Below, in pieces: positions 12,697 to 20,976 of a DNA stretch of 64,000 nucleotides. Under the pieces are notes generated by a model. The model did not search any database. It saw only the letters and a list, made by a program, of their open reading frames with translations, and was not told the DNA's origin. The first letter of the stretch is position 1. Every line of letters begins with the position of its first letter. This DNA is from CAVREM01 sp963728825 (GTDB lineage: Bacteria > Acidobacteriota > Vicinamibacteria > Vicinamibacterales > CAVVIG01), in contig CAVSLA010000001.1 in NCBI GenBank assembly GCA_963728825.1, positions 372,001 to 436,000 of the forward strand, given 5' to 3'. A program made the position numbers and the translations under genes.

Positions 12697-12700
12697 AGCT

Positions 12701-15700
12701 GTGAACGTCTCGACCAACGCTGGGTTCCGGCTGCTGGCAGCGGCCGCGATTCTGGTCTGCTCACTCGCGCCGGAGGCGTCGGCGCAATATTTCGGCCGCA
12801 ACAAGGTTCAGTACAAGGACCTCGACTTCCAGGTCCTCAAGACCGAACACTTCGACATCTACTTCTATCCGAGCGCGCGCGAAGGGGTCGACATCGCAGC
12901 GCGCATGGCCGAGCGCTGGCACGCCCGCCTGCAGAAAGTGCTCGGCCACGAGCTGCGCGGCCGCCAGCCGCTCGTGCTGTACGGGTCGCATCCCGACTTC
13001 GAGCAGACCAACGTCATCCAGGGTGATATCGGCGAGAGCACCGGCGGCGTCACCGAGTCGTTGCGTCGGCGCATCGTGCTGCCGCTCGGCGGACCGCTGG
13101 CCGACACCGATCACGTGATCGGTCACGAGCTGGTCCACGCGTTTCAGTTCGACATCACGACGCGTCCCGACAGCGCGCGCCGGTGAGACCGGCGCGCATC
13201 GCCTGCCGCTGTGGTTCATCGAGGGGATGGCCGAATATCTGTCGATCGGGCCAATCGACGCGCACACCGCGATGTGGATGCGCGATGCCGCGCGTCAGGA
13301 AACGCTGCCGGTGATCGAGGATCTCGACAACCCGAAATACTTCCCGTACCGGTGGGGTCAGGCGTTCTGGTCGTACGTCGCCGGCCGCTGGGGCGACGAG
13401 GTGGTCGGCGTCATGCTGTCGACGGCGGGAAACGCCGGCGATTTCGAAGTAGCCATCCAACGCATTCTCGGCGTCACCTCGAAGGACCTCTCCGAGCAGT
13501 GGCACGCCGCGATTCGGCGATACCTACCGGCCGATCCTGAACGTGGCGCGCCCGCCAGCCGAAGTCGGGCGCGGCGTGCTGAAGGGGGGCAGCGGGCTCG
13601 GCGGCGATCTCAACGTCGGACCCGCGATCAGTCCCGACGGCAAGCTGATCGCCTTCCTGTCGGAACGGACCGGATTCTCGATCGACCTGTTCGTCGCGGA
13701 GGCCGAGACCGGGCGCGTGCTGCGGAAGCTGACCAGCACCGCAACCGATCCGCACTTCTCGAGCCTGCAGTTCATTTACTCCGCCGGCGCCTGGGACTCG
13801 GCCAGCCGGCGGATTGCGATTGCGACGGTGGCCGACGGCCGCGCGGCGGTGGCCATCTTCGACGCGCACACCGGCGACAAGGAACAGGAGTTCCCGATCA
13901 GCCAGGTCGACGAGATCTTCAACCCGACCTGGGCGCCTGATGGGAGTGCGGTGGCATTTTCCGGCATGAGCCGCGGGCTGTCGGACCTCTGGGTCCTCGA
14001 TCTCTCGACGGGTCAGGTGCGGCAGCTCACCAACGACCCGTTCGCCGATCTGCAGCCGGCCTGGTCGCCCGACGGCCGCCGCATCGCGTTCGCGACCGAC
14101 CGCTTCTCGTCGCGGCTCGAAACGCTCGACATCGGCGCGTATCGTCTGGCGCTCATCGACCCGGCCGGTGGACGTCCCGAGGCGATCGGCGCGTTCACCC
14201 GGGGCAAGAACATCAACCCGCAGTGGGCTCCCGACGGCCGGTCGCTGGTCTTCATCTCGGACCGCGACGGTGTCTCGAATCTGTATCGCGTGACGCTCGA
14301 CGGCAACGTGACGCAGCTGACCGAGATCGCCACCGGCATCAGCGGCATCGCCGCCTCGAGCCCGGCGTTGTCGGTCGCTTCACGGGCCGGCACCGTGGCG
14401 TTCAGCGTGTACGACGACGGCAAGTATCACGTCAATGTGCTCGAGGCGACGGCGCTCGAGCCCATCCCCCTGCGCGAGATCGGCGCCGGCGACGTCCCGG
14501 TCGGCGCGACGCTGCCGCCGCTCGATCGACGCGAGAGCGAGGTCATCACCATTCTCAGCGACGCCAGCTTCGGCCTGCCGCCGGTGCAGGACTACGAAGT
14601 GGCCGACTACTCGTCGCGCCTCTCGCTCGAGGCGGTCGGTCAGCCAACCATCGCCGTCGGCGCCGATCGCTTCGGCGCGGCGATTGGCGGCGGCATCGGC
14701 TTCTTCTTCAGCGACGTGCTCGGGAATCAGAACCTGGCCACGACGGTGCAGCTGAGCACGATCGGCGGGAATTACAGCTTCAAGAACACCGCCGCCCAGG
14801 TCGCCTACATGAACAAGACGAACCGCTGGAACTGGGGGCTGGTCGGTGGGCAGGTGCCGTATTTGAGCGGAGGGGTTCGAGCGCGGACTGGCTTCATCGA
14901 CGGCATCCCGTCGTACATCGAGGAGACGATTCTCTTCCGGCAGACCGATCGCAGCGCCGCCGGCGTGGTCGCGTATCCTTTCAACCGCGCCCAGCGGCTC
15001 GAATTCCAGGGCGGCGTCAGTCAGATCTCGTTCGACCAGATCATCCAAATCGAAGCGTACGATCTCAGGTCGCGGCAACTTGATCCTCCGTGACAGCCAG
15101 GAGCAAGCGGTCGCCGACACGTTGTCGCTCGGAACCTCCTCCGCGGCGCTGGTCTACGACACGTCGATCTTCGGCGCCACCAGCCCGGTCGGCGGCCAGC
15201 GCTACCGTCTCGAGGTGGCACCGACCTTCGGCACGCTGAATTTCGCCAGCGTCCTCGCCGACTACCGGCGCTACTTCATGCCGGCGCCGTTCTACACTCT
15301 TGCCGGTCGCATTCTTCACTATGGCCGGTACGGCACCGAAGGCGAGGACGAGCGGCTCTACCCGCTCTATCTCGGCTACCCGTCACTGGTTCGCGGCTAT
15401 GACGTCAACACGCTCGACGCCAGTGAATGCCCGACCACCATCCTCAGCGGCTGCCCGGCCTTCGATCGGCTCCTCGGCAGCCGTCTGCTCGTCGCAAACC
15501 TGGAGTTCCGGTTCCCGCTGCTCCGCCCGTTCGGAGCGTCGCAGGGAATGTACGGACCGCTGCCGGTCGAAGTGGCGTTTTTTGCCGATTCCGGCGTGGC
15601 GTGGAGCCGCGGCTTCCGGCCCGAAGTCTTCGGCGGGGACGCCGAGATGGTGTCGAGCGTGGGCGTCGCCTTCCGTGTCAATTTCCTCGGATTCGCGGTC

Positions 15701-15778
15701 GGCGAATTCGACTTCTCGCGTCCGCTGAACCGCGAGCGGGACTGGGTGTTCCAGTTCCACTTCTCGCCGGGGTTCTAA
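12701..15778 (+). CDS. Outer-membrane fusion: HExxH metalloprotease, TolB propeller, BamA-like barrel (three frameshifts)
   Basis: About 1020 residues once frames are joined (breaks near 13185, 13540 and 15075). Signal peptide ends EASA. Part 1 (about 12780-13540) is a gluzincin-like peptidase: HVIGHELVHAFQF supplies the two zinc His and the catalytic Glu, and WFIEGMAEYLS the third ligand. Part 2 (13600-14450) has TolB/WD40-like blades with repeated S/APDG (ISPDGKLIAFLS, WAPDGSAVAFSG, WSPDGRRIAFAT, WAPDGRSLVFIS). Part 3 (about 14560-15778) is a BamA/Omp85-type barrel, with LGYPSLVRGYD and a C-terminal aromatic FHFSPGF. Likely cell-surface; substrate unknown. GTG 12701 fits the signal peptide. 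Confidence 0.85.
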
Positions 15779-15795
15779 GGACGACCACACACGTA

Positions 15796-15908
15796 GTTGG
15801 TGAATTGGTGAGTTGGTGAATTGGTGAGTTGGTGAGTGGTGAGTTGGTGAATTAATGGGGTGGTGATTGCGGTCAATCGCCAATTCCCGAATTCACCAGT
15901 TCACCCAA
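15796..15908. repeat. Word-palindrome repeat (TTGGTGAATTGGTGAG type)
   Basis: Tandem six-to-eight-base words (TTGGTGAATT, TTGGTGAGTT) run from 15796 to about 15857. After a short spacer, the complementary form appears (GAATTCACCAGTTCACCCAA, 15891-15908). The RNA could fold into a long imperfect hairpin. It sits between a plus-strand stop (15778) and the next regulator gene. Three other loci in this window have the same plan with different words. Confidence 0.7.
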
Positions 15909-15940
15909 GTTCCTGTTTTTGGTGGCGTTGTGGTATCCTT

Positions 15941-15960
15941 TCATCCGGCTATACGGATGA
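15941..15960. promoter_or_regulatory. Palindromic operator overlapping a regulator start codon
   Basis: TCATCCGGCTATACGGATGA is a perfect 7-bp inverted repeat with a 6-base centre. It overlaps the ATG (15957) of the ArsR-methyltransferase gene. Position and symmetry fit autoregulation by that ArsR-family protein. No second copy was found directly upstream of ahcY. Confidence 0.65.
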
Positions 15961-16916
15961 ATGGACGCGCCCCCGCCATCCTCGACCATCTGGCCTCCCT
16001 GGCCGATACTACCCGCAGCCGGCTGCTGCTGTTGCTCGACCGCCGCGAGCTCACCGTGTCGCAGCTGTGCGGCATCATGCAGCTGCCGCAGTCGACGGTC
16101 AGCCGCCATCTCAAAGCGCTCGCGGATACCGGGTGGGTGGCGGCCAGAGCCGAAGGGACGAGCAACGTCTATACGATGACGCGCGAGCTCGATGCCTCGG
16201 CAAAACGGCTGTGGGTGATCGTCCGTGAGCAGATCGGCGGCACCAGCGCCGCGTCCGAGGATCAGCGCCGCCTCCTCGCGGCGCTCACGGAGCGCCGCAG
16301 CAAGTCACAGGAGTTCTTCTCTTCGTCCGCCGGCCAATGGGACCGCATGCGCGACGAGCTGTTCGGGGATCGCTTTCACCTCGCCGCGCTGGCGGCCTTT
16401 GTCGAGCCGGCCTGGGTAGTCGGCGATTTGGGTTGTGGAACCGGAGCGGTCGCCGCAGCCCTCGCGCCGTTCGTGGCCCGCGTCGTCGCTGTGGACGCCT
16501 CGGCGGCCATGCTGCAGGCGGCGCGAAAGCGGTTGGCGTCCGCCGACAACATCGACTTCCGGCGAGGCGAGCTCGAAGCGCTGCCGATTGACGACGACCG
16601 TCTCGACGCCGCCACCGTCATGCTCGTGCTGCATCACGTGCCGGAGCCAGCGCGGGCGCTCGCCGAGGTCGCGCGCGTGCTCAAGCCGGGTGGACGCGCG
16701 GTGATCGTCGACATGCTGCCGCACGATCGCGAACCGTATCGTCAGCAGATGGGACACCTGTGGCTCGGGTTCGCCGAAGAGCAGATGCGGGCGCTGCTGG
16801 GTGAAGCCGGGTTCGGGGAGATCCGGATCGCGCCTCTTCAACCAGACACGCGCGCGAAAGGACCCGGATTGTTCGTCGCGACCGCTGCTGTGCCGCGAGG
16901 CGAGGTGTCGCCGTAG
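15957..16916 (+). CDS. ArsR-type regulator fused to a SAM-methyltransferase domain (SahR-like), beside ahcY
   Basis: 319 residues, intact. Residues 1-75 form the ArsR winged helix (ADTTRSRLLLLLDRRELTVSQLCGIMQLPQSTVSRHLKALADTGWV). Residues ~130-305 form a class I methyltransferase domain: VGDLGCGTGAVAAALAPFVARVVAVDAS (SAM-binding loop) and MLVLHHVPEPARALAEVARVLKPGGRAVIVDML. SahR regulators use such a domain as the S-adenosylhomocysteine sensor and control ahcY, metH/metE and metK. AhcY is the next gene, on the same strand, which supports that role. It shares the architecture of the protein before metH. ATG 15957 is chosen because the operator palindrome ends on it and the helix-turn-helix begins right after. 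Confidence 0.88.
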   Translation: MNGRAPAILDHLASLADTTRSRLLLLLDRRELTVSQLCGIMQLPQSTVSRHLKALADTGWVAARAEGTSNVYTMTRELDASAKRLWVIVREQIGGTSAASEDQRRLLAALTERRSKSQEFFSSSAGQWDRMRDELFGDRFHLAALAAFVEPAWVVGDLGCGTGAVAAALAPFVARVVAVDASAAMLQAARKRLASADNIDFRRGELEALPIDDDRLDAATVMLVLHHVPEPARALAEVARVLKPGGRAVIVDMLPHDREPYRQQMGHLWLGFAEEQMRALLGEAGFGEIRIAPLQPDTRAKGPGLFVATAAVPRGEVSP

Positions 16917-16937
16917 CTCGCCGAATGGGCCGGCGAG
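16917..16937 (+). terminator. Hairpin after the ArsR-methyltransferase gene
   Basis: CTCGCCG-AATGGGC-CGGCGAG, a 7-bp perfect stem starting directly after the stop codon. No T tract follows, so it may pause or stabilise the transcript rather than terminate it. Confidence 0.4.
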
Positions 16938-16947
16938 CGGAGGCGGA

Positions 16948-17066
16948 GGGGCCCCAGCGCCATTGAACAGGCGCCTGCGGCTATGCCAAGCCGAGGAATC
17001 GTCTCTTATCCGAGGCGAGGCATCATCGTAAGCACGCGCTGGGGGTCGGGCCCCAGCGCATTGAAA
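16948..17066 (+). repeat. Dispersed ~100-bp element upstream of ahcY (copy A)
   Basis: Its core, GGCGCCTGCGGCTATGCC ... AGCCGAGGA ... CGAGGCGAGGCATCATCG ... ACGCGCTGGGGG ... CCCCAGCGC, matches a minus-strand element at 56493-56624 upstream of bshB1. The 3' end folds as GCGCTGGGG-GTCGGG-CCCCAGCGC. Copy A is flanked by a direct repeat GGGCCCCAGCGC(C)ATTGAA at 16948-16967 and 17048-17066. Both copies have the same orientation relative to the gene and end less than 30 bases before the start codon. It does not match the SAH riboswitch consensus. Mobile repeat or structured leader; undecided. Confidence 0.7.
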
Positions 17067-17080
17067 AAAGAGGACAAAGA

Positions 17081-18580
17081 ATGTCGACCGTCACTGAAAA
17101 ACTGCATTCCTTCGATGCCGCCGCGACCGCTGGCCGCGAGCCCTACAAAGTGAAGGATCTCTCGCTCGCCGAGTTCGGCAGGAAAGAGATCCGTCTGGCC
17201 GAACAGGAAATGCCCGGCTTGATGGCCCTCCGCCGCCAGTACGCCGGCAAGCGTCCGTTGGCGGGCGCCCGGATCATGGGCAGCCTGCACATGACGATTC
17301 AGACGGCGGTCCTCATCGAAACGCTCACCGAGCTCGGCGCCGACGTTCGCTGGGTGTCCTGCAACATCTTCTCGACGCAGGATCACGCCGCGGCCGCGGT
17401 GGTGGTCGGGCGTCCCGAGACCGGCGGCACGATGCAGAAGCCGCGTGGGATACCAGTGTTCGCCTGGAAGGGCGAGACGCTCGAGGAGTACTGGTGGTGC
17501 ACGAGCGAAGCCCTCGAGTGGCCTGACGGCTCCGGTCCAACCCTCATCGTCGACGATGGCGGCGACGCGACGCTGGTCGTCCACAAAGGCGCCGAGTTCG
17601 AAAAGGCCGGCAAGGTGCCGGGGTTCAACGCCGATGCCGAGCCGGAGGAATGGGGCGTCATCCTCGACTGCATCAACACGTCGATCGCGAAGGATCGATC
17701 GCGGTGGACCCGCATTGCGGCAGCGATTCGCGGCGTCAGCGAAGAGACGACGACCGGCGTGCACCGGCTGTATCAGATGATGGAAGCAGAAACGTTGCTC
17801 TTCCCTGCCATCAACGTGAACGATTCCGTCACCAAGAGCAAGTTCGACAACATCTACGGGTGCCGCCACTCGCTGCCGGACGGTCTGGCCCGCGCCACCG
17901 ATGTCATGCTCGGCGGCAAGGTCGCCGTGGTCTGCGGCTACGGTGAGGTCGGCAAGGGTTGTGCGCAGGCGCTGCGCGGCCAGGGTTGCCGTGTGATCGT
18001 CACCGAGATCGATCCGATCTGCGCGCTGCAGGCGGCGATGGAAGGCTACGAAGTCAACACGCTCGAAAACGTCCTCGAGCGCGCGGATCTTTTCATTACC
18101 GCGACCGGCAACCACAACATCATCACCGTCGCGCAGATGGCGCGGATGAAGGACAAGGCGATCGTCGGCAATATCGGCCACTTCGACAACGAAATCGACA
18201 TGGCCGGGCTGAAGAAGTATCCGGGCATCGAGCGGATCAACATCAAGCCGCAATACGACGAGTGGCGGTTCCCGGATGGCCATAGCGTCCTGGTATTGGC
18301 CGAAGGCCGTCTGCTGAATCTCGGTTGCGCCACCGGTCACCCGAGCTTCGTGATGTCAGCGTCGTTCACCAACCAGGTGATCGCGCAGCTCGAGCTGCAC
18401 GCCAACACCGGCAAGTACCAGAAGAAGGTGTACATGCTGCCCAAGCACCTCGACGAGCAGGTGGCGCGCCTGCATCTCGATCATCTCGGCGTGCAACTGA
18501 CGCGGCTGACGAAGGATCAGGCCGACTACATCGGTGTGCCCATGGACGGGCCGTACAAGCCAGAGCATTACCGGTACTGA
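17081..18580 (+). CDS. ahcY: Adenosylhomocysteinase
   Basis: Hydrolyses S-adenosylhomocysteine reversibly to adenosine and homocysteine, relieving product inhibition of methyltransferases and feeding homocysteine to MetH (metH at 5.7-9.5 kb). 499 residues, intact, starting MSTVTEKLH with an AGAGGA-type ribosome site just upstream. Hallmarks: GSLHMTIQTAVLIETL (~68-83), CNIFSTQDHAAAA (~93), NVNDSVTKSKFDNIYGCRHS (catalytic Lys, ~250), Rossmann loop CGYGEVGKGCA (~286-296), NIGHFDNEIDM, LLNLGCATGHPSFVMS and C-terminal PYKPEHYRY. It lies next to a SahR-like regulator, and the dispersed element occupies its leader. Confidence 0.98.
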   Translation: MSTVTEKLHSFDAAATAGREPYKVKDLSLAEFGRKEIRLAEQEMPGLMALRRQYAGKRPLAGARIMGSLHMTIQTAVLIETLTELGADVRWVSCNIFSTQDHAAAAVVVGRPETGGTMQKPRGIPVFAWKGETLEEYWWCTSEALEWPDGSGPTLIVDDGGDATLVVHKGAEFEKAGKVPGFNADAEPEEWGVILDCINTSIAKDRSRWTRIAAAIRGVSEETTTGVHRLYQMMEAETLLFPAINVNDSVTKSKFDNIYGCRHSLPDGLARATDVMLGGKVAVVCGYGEVGKGCAQALRGQGCRVIVTEIDPICALQAAMEGYEVNTLENVLERADLFITATGNHNIITVAQMARMKDKAIVGNIGHFDNEIDMAGLKKYPGIERINIKPQYDEWRFPDGHSVLVLAEGRLLNLGCATGHPSFVMSASFTNQVIAQLELHANTGKYQKKVYMLPKHLDEQVARLHLDHLGVQLTRLTKDQADYIGVPMDGPYKPEHYRY

Positions 18581-18587
18581 GTTCATG

Positions 18588-18659
18588 GCAAATTGCAGAT
18601 GGCAGATTGCAGATTGATGAGCTGAACTGACAATCTGCAATTTGCCATTTGCAATTTGC
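18588..18659. repeat. Word-palindrome repeat (GCAAATTGCAGAT type), possible terminator
   Basis: A 29-base left arm (18588-18616) and a 29-base right arm (18631-18659) separated by 14 bases. 27 of 29 positions are complementary and the two exceptions would form G-U pairs, so the RNA can pair throughout. Both arms are built from tandem GCAAATTG/GCAGATTG words. Starts 8 bases after the ahcY stop and abuts the next start codon, so it may end ahcY transcription or mask the next ribosome site. Confidence 0.8.
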
Positions 18660-18660
18660 G

Positions 18661-19470
18661 ATGTCAGTGGCCTACCGCTACCTGCTTGGCGACGCGGCTC
18701 GAGAGGCGGCGCGGCTCCGGGCGCAGGCGCGCCTCTGGGATCCGGTTTCGCTCGCGCTGTTCGACCGGATCGGCGTCAGGCGTGGCTGGCGGGTTCTCGA
18801 GATCGGGCCCGGGCAAGGGTCCCTGCATGTCGCGCTGCGTCGCCGCGTCCGCGGGGCGGTCGATGCGGTCGAGCGGTCGCCGGCGTTTGCGGCACAGCTC
18901 GAGAAGCTGATGGCGCGTGACGGCTATGAGATTGGCCGCATCTGGCAGACCGACCTCGCCGCGGCGCCGCTGCCGCGCGCGCATTACGATCTCATCTTCG
19001 CGAGGTGGGTGTTTCTGTTTCTGCCCGATCCGCTCGGGCACATCCGCAAACTGACGCGCGCCCTCAAACCCGGCGGGCTGCTCGCCCTGCAGGACTACCA
19101 CCGGGAAACGCTCGCGCTCGTGCCGCGACCTCCCGAGTGGTACGACTTTCTGGCCGCCGACCGGGCATTTTTCGCGTCGCAGGGCGGCGATGTCAGCGTC
19201 GGCGGCCGATTGCCGACTCTGTACCGCCAGGCTGGACTGCAGGTCATCGACACGCACGTCACGATCAAGACTGGACGGCCAGGCACACCCGTCTGGACCT
19301 GGCTGACCACCTACTTCATGGGGGTGATGGACCGGATGGCGGTCTTTCCGCCTCTTTCCCGGGACCGGGCGACACGTCTGCGACGTCAATGGCTGGCCGC
19401 AGCACGACAGACGACGTCCCTGCTGATCTCCCCCGCCGTGCTGGACGTCGTCGGACGCAAGCGACGCTGA
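18661..19470 (+). CDS. Class I SAM-dependent methyltransferase
   Basis: 269 residues, intact. The SAM-binding loop is VLEIGPGQGSLHVALRRRVRGAVDAVERSP (about 40-70); the post-II/IV motifs are DLIFARWVFLFLPDPLGHIRKLTRALKPGGLLALQDY. The substrate is not evident; the C-terminal half (TWLTTYFMGVMDRMAVFPPL) is hydrophobic in parts, which fits a lipid-like or bulky substrate. ATG 18661 is used because the alternative TTG at 18649 lies inside the palindromic repeat. Its position after ahcY may simply reflect shared SAM-cycle context. Confidence 0.85.
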   Translation: MSVAYRYLLGDAAREAARLRAQARLWDPVSLALFDRIGVRRGWRVLEIGPGQGSLHVALRRRVRGAVDAVERSPAFAAQLEKLMARDGYEIGRIWQTDLAAAPLPRAHYDLIFARWVFLFLPDPLGHIRKLTRALKPGGLLALQDYHRETLALVPRPPEWYDFLAADRAFFASQGGDVSVGGRLPTLYRQAGLQVIDTHVTIKTGRPGTPVWTWLTTYFMGVMDRMAVFPPLSRDRATRLRRQWLAAARQTTSLLISPAVLDVVGRKRR

Positions 19471-19532
19471 TCGCAGGACGCTGAGCAGGTGCAATCCGGG
19501 CGCCGTCGCACGGAGCTCGCCTCGTCGGCACG

Positions 19533-19562
19533 TTGACACCGGTCGACCGCAGGAGGTAGTCT
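19533..19562 (+). promoter_or_regulatory. Candidate promoter of the his operon
   Basis: A perfect TTGACA (19533-19538), 18 bases, and TAGTCT (19557-19562) stand just before the leader peptide. The spacer holds AGGAGG (19551-19556), which could instead be the leader's ribosome site, 14 bases from its ATG. The two readings exclude one another unless the leader is translated from a near-leaderless mRNA. Confidence 0.4.
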
Positions 19563-19570
19563 CACCCGAC

Positions 19571-19636
19571 ATGTTCGCCGTCGGCCATCATCACGTGCAC
19601 CATCATTCCAGCCGCTTCCGGCGGAGTTGCGCGTGA
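19571..19636 (+). CDS. hisL: Histidine operon leader peptide (HHHVHHH)
   Basis: A 21-codon open frame starting MFAVG and containing HHHVHHH: six His codons in seven positions. Its TGA (19634-19636) lies inside the first arm of a competing RNA fold. The next genes are hisI-G-D-C-B-H-F-A. In classic attenuation the ribosome stalls on His codons when charged His-tRNA is scarce, which lets an antiterminator form; the layout here matches that model. It has no similarity in sequence to enterobacterial HisL beyond the His run. Function is inferred from position and composition. Confidence 0.88.
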   Translation: MFAVGHHHVHHHSSRFRRSCA

Positions 19637-19706
19637 TCTAGTCGAAGCCGAACGACAATCAGCTCCCACGCAACCCCGCCCGTGAACAGCGAGCGGGGTT
19701 TTTTTG
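19621..19706 (+). promoter_or_regulatory. his attenuator: antiterminator and intrinsic terminator
   Basis: The terminator is AACCCCGC (19672-19679), a 13-base loop, GCGGGGTT (19693-19700), then a T run to 19705. The antiterminator pairs GCGGAGTTGCGCGTG (19621-19635, overlapping the end of the leader frame) with CACGCAACCCCGC (19667-19679), which consumes the left arm of the terminator. A ribosome held on the His codons (about 19586-19606) would leave 19621 onward free and favour read-through; one reaching the stop would cover it and favour termination. Confidence 0.85.
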
Positions 19707-19724
19707 TGTCAGGCGGATGAACGC

Positions 19725-20087
19725 ATGGATTTCTCGAAACTGGACGGGTTGATTCCGGCGGTGATTCAGGACGTCGACAGCGCCGAGGTGCTGATGGTCG
19801 GCTTCATGAACGAGGAAGCGCTTCGGCTCACGACCGAGAGCGGCTTCGCCACGTTCTTCAGCCGTACGCGCAACCAGCTGTGGATGAAGGGGGAAACCTC
19901 CGGCAACCGGCTGCAGGTGGTCCAGATGCTGACCGACTGCGACGATGACACGGTACTGGTGAAGGTGAAACGGCTCGGGGACGGGAATGTCTGTCACACG
20001 GGGGAACGAAGTTGTTTCTTCCGATCCGTGGTCGACAACACCAAGGACACTAAGGACACAAAGGAACAAAAGGCGTCGCATCAATGA
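19725..20087 (+). CDS. hisI: Phosphoribosyl-AMP cyclohydrolase
   Basis: Opens the purine ring of phosphoribosyl-AMP (third step of histidine synthesis). 120 residues: FSKLDGLIPAVIQDVDSAEVLMVGFMNEEAL, SRTRNQLWMKGETSGNRLQV and the metal-binding DCDDDTVLVKV, with CHTGERSCFFR near the end, all typical of single-domain HisI. No HisE (pyrophosphatase) domain is attached and no hisE is in the window. The last ~18 residues (NTKDTKDTKEQKA) are encoded by a short dispersed repeat and are not part of the family. ATG 19725 gives the usual N-terminus. Its stop overlaps hisG by 4 bases. Confidence 0.96.
   Translation: MDFSKLDGLIPAVIQDVDSAEVLMVGFMNEEALRLTTESGFATFFSRTRNQLWMKGETSGNRLQVVQMLTDCDDDTVLVKVKRLGDGNVCHTGERSCFFRSVVDNTKDTKDTKEQKASHQ
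20036..20075. repeat. GGACAC(T/A)AAGGACACAAAGG repeat inside the hisI 3' end
   Basis: Tandem 9-10 base words, CACCAAGGA-CACTAAGGA-CACAAAGGA, encode TKDTKDTKE at the HisI C-terminus. The reverse-complement version occurs intergenically at 55716-55757. The insertion has extended a housekeeping protein without breaking it. Confidence 0.7.
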
Positions 20088-20971
20088 AGCTCAAGCTCGG
20101 CATTCCGAAAGGTTCACTCCAGGACGCGACGATTCAGCTGTTCGCGCGCGCGGGGTTCAATATCTACGTGAGCTCGCGGTCGTACTTTCCGGCGATCGAC
20201 GATCCGGACATCGAATGCATGCTGATCCGCGCTCAGGAAATGGCGCGGTACGTCTCGGATGGCGTGCTGGACGCCGGGCTGACCGGGCAGGACTGGATCG
20301 CCGAACACGAGGCCGGCGACGGCCGCACCGGGGTGCTCGAGGCGCTGGCCGATCTGATCTACGCGAAGCAGAGCTTCGGCAAAGTGCGCTGGGTGCTGGC
20401 GGCGCCCGAAGAATCGTCCATCCGCTCGGCCCGCGATCTGGAAGGCAAGACCGTCGCGACCGAGCTGGTTCGCGCGACGCGCGCCTACTTCGATCGGCAG
20501 GGCGTCAAGGTGAACGTCGAGTTCTCATGGGGGGCGACCGAGGTCAAGCCGCCCATGCTCGCCGACGCGATCGTCGAAGTCACGGAGACTGGTTCGTCGC
20601 TGCGCGCCAATCGGCTGCGGATTGTCGATACGGTGATGGAGTCGAACACGCAGCTGATCGCCAACCAGACGGCGCTCGCTGACGGCTGGAAGCGCAACAA
20701 GCTGGAAAACATCGCCCTGCTGCTGAAGGCGGCCATCGAGGCGCACGGTCGGGTCGGCCTGATGTTGAACGTGCGCCGGGTCGACCTCGGCAGCGTGCTG
20801 GCGCTGCTGCCCGCTCTCCAACGGCCGACCATCTCGGCGTTGAGCGACGACGACTGGGTCGCGGTGAACACGATCATCGAGGAACGGACCGTGCGCGACC
20901 TGATCCCGCGGTTGAAGCTGGCGCGCGCTCAGGGCATCGTCGAGTATCCGCTCAATAAGATCGTCTTGTAG
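20084..20971 (+). CDS. hisG: ATP phosphoribosyltransferase, long form
   Basis: Catalyses the first, committed step of histidine synthesis (ATP + PRPP). 295 residues, the long HisG_L type: periplasmic-binding-protein-like core with LGIPKGSLQDATIQLFARAGF, DAGLTGQDWI, ATELVRATRAYF and the PRPP loop VTETGSSLRANRLRIVDTV, then a C-terminal regulatory domain (~220-295, GRVGLMLNVRRVDLGSVLALLPALQRPTIS) that mediates His feedback. No HisZ is needed by this form. Begins within the end of hisI (ATGA overlap). Confidence 0.97.
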   Translation: MKLKLGIPKGSLQDATIQLFARAGFNIYVSSRSYFPAIDDPDIECMLIRAQEMARYVSDGVLDAGLTGQDWIAEHEAGDGRTGVLEALADLIYAKQSFGKVRWVLAAPEESSIRSARDLEGKTVATELVRATRAYFDRQGVKVNVEFSWGATEVKPPMLADAIVEVTETGSSLRANRLRIVDTVMESNTQLIANQTALADGWKRNKLENIALLLKAAIEAHGRVGLMLNVRRVDLGSVLALLPALQRPTISALSDDDWVAVNTIIEERTVRDLIPRLKLARAQGIVEYPLNKIVL

Positions 20972-20976
20972 CACGG

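Noticed and set aside
12690..12700. Single fused protein from 11518 to 12696
   Set aside because: Internal homology shows two tandem paralogues, each with its own signal peptide; the apparent fusion is created by a frameshift near 11890.
16917..17080. SAH riboswitch upstream of ahcY
   Set aside because: The region has CCGAGG and GCC boxes, but I cannot match the ordered SAH-riboswitch core; it matches instead a dispersed element also found before bshB1.
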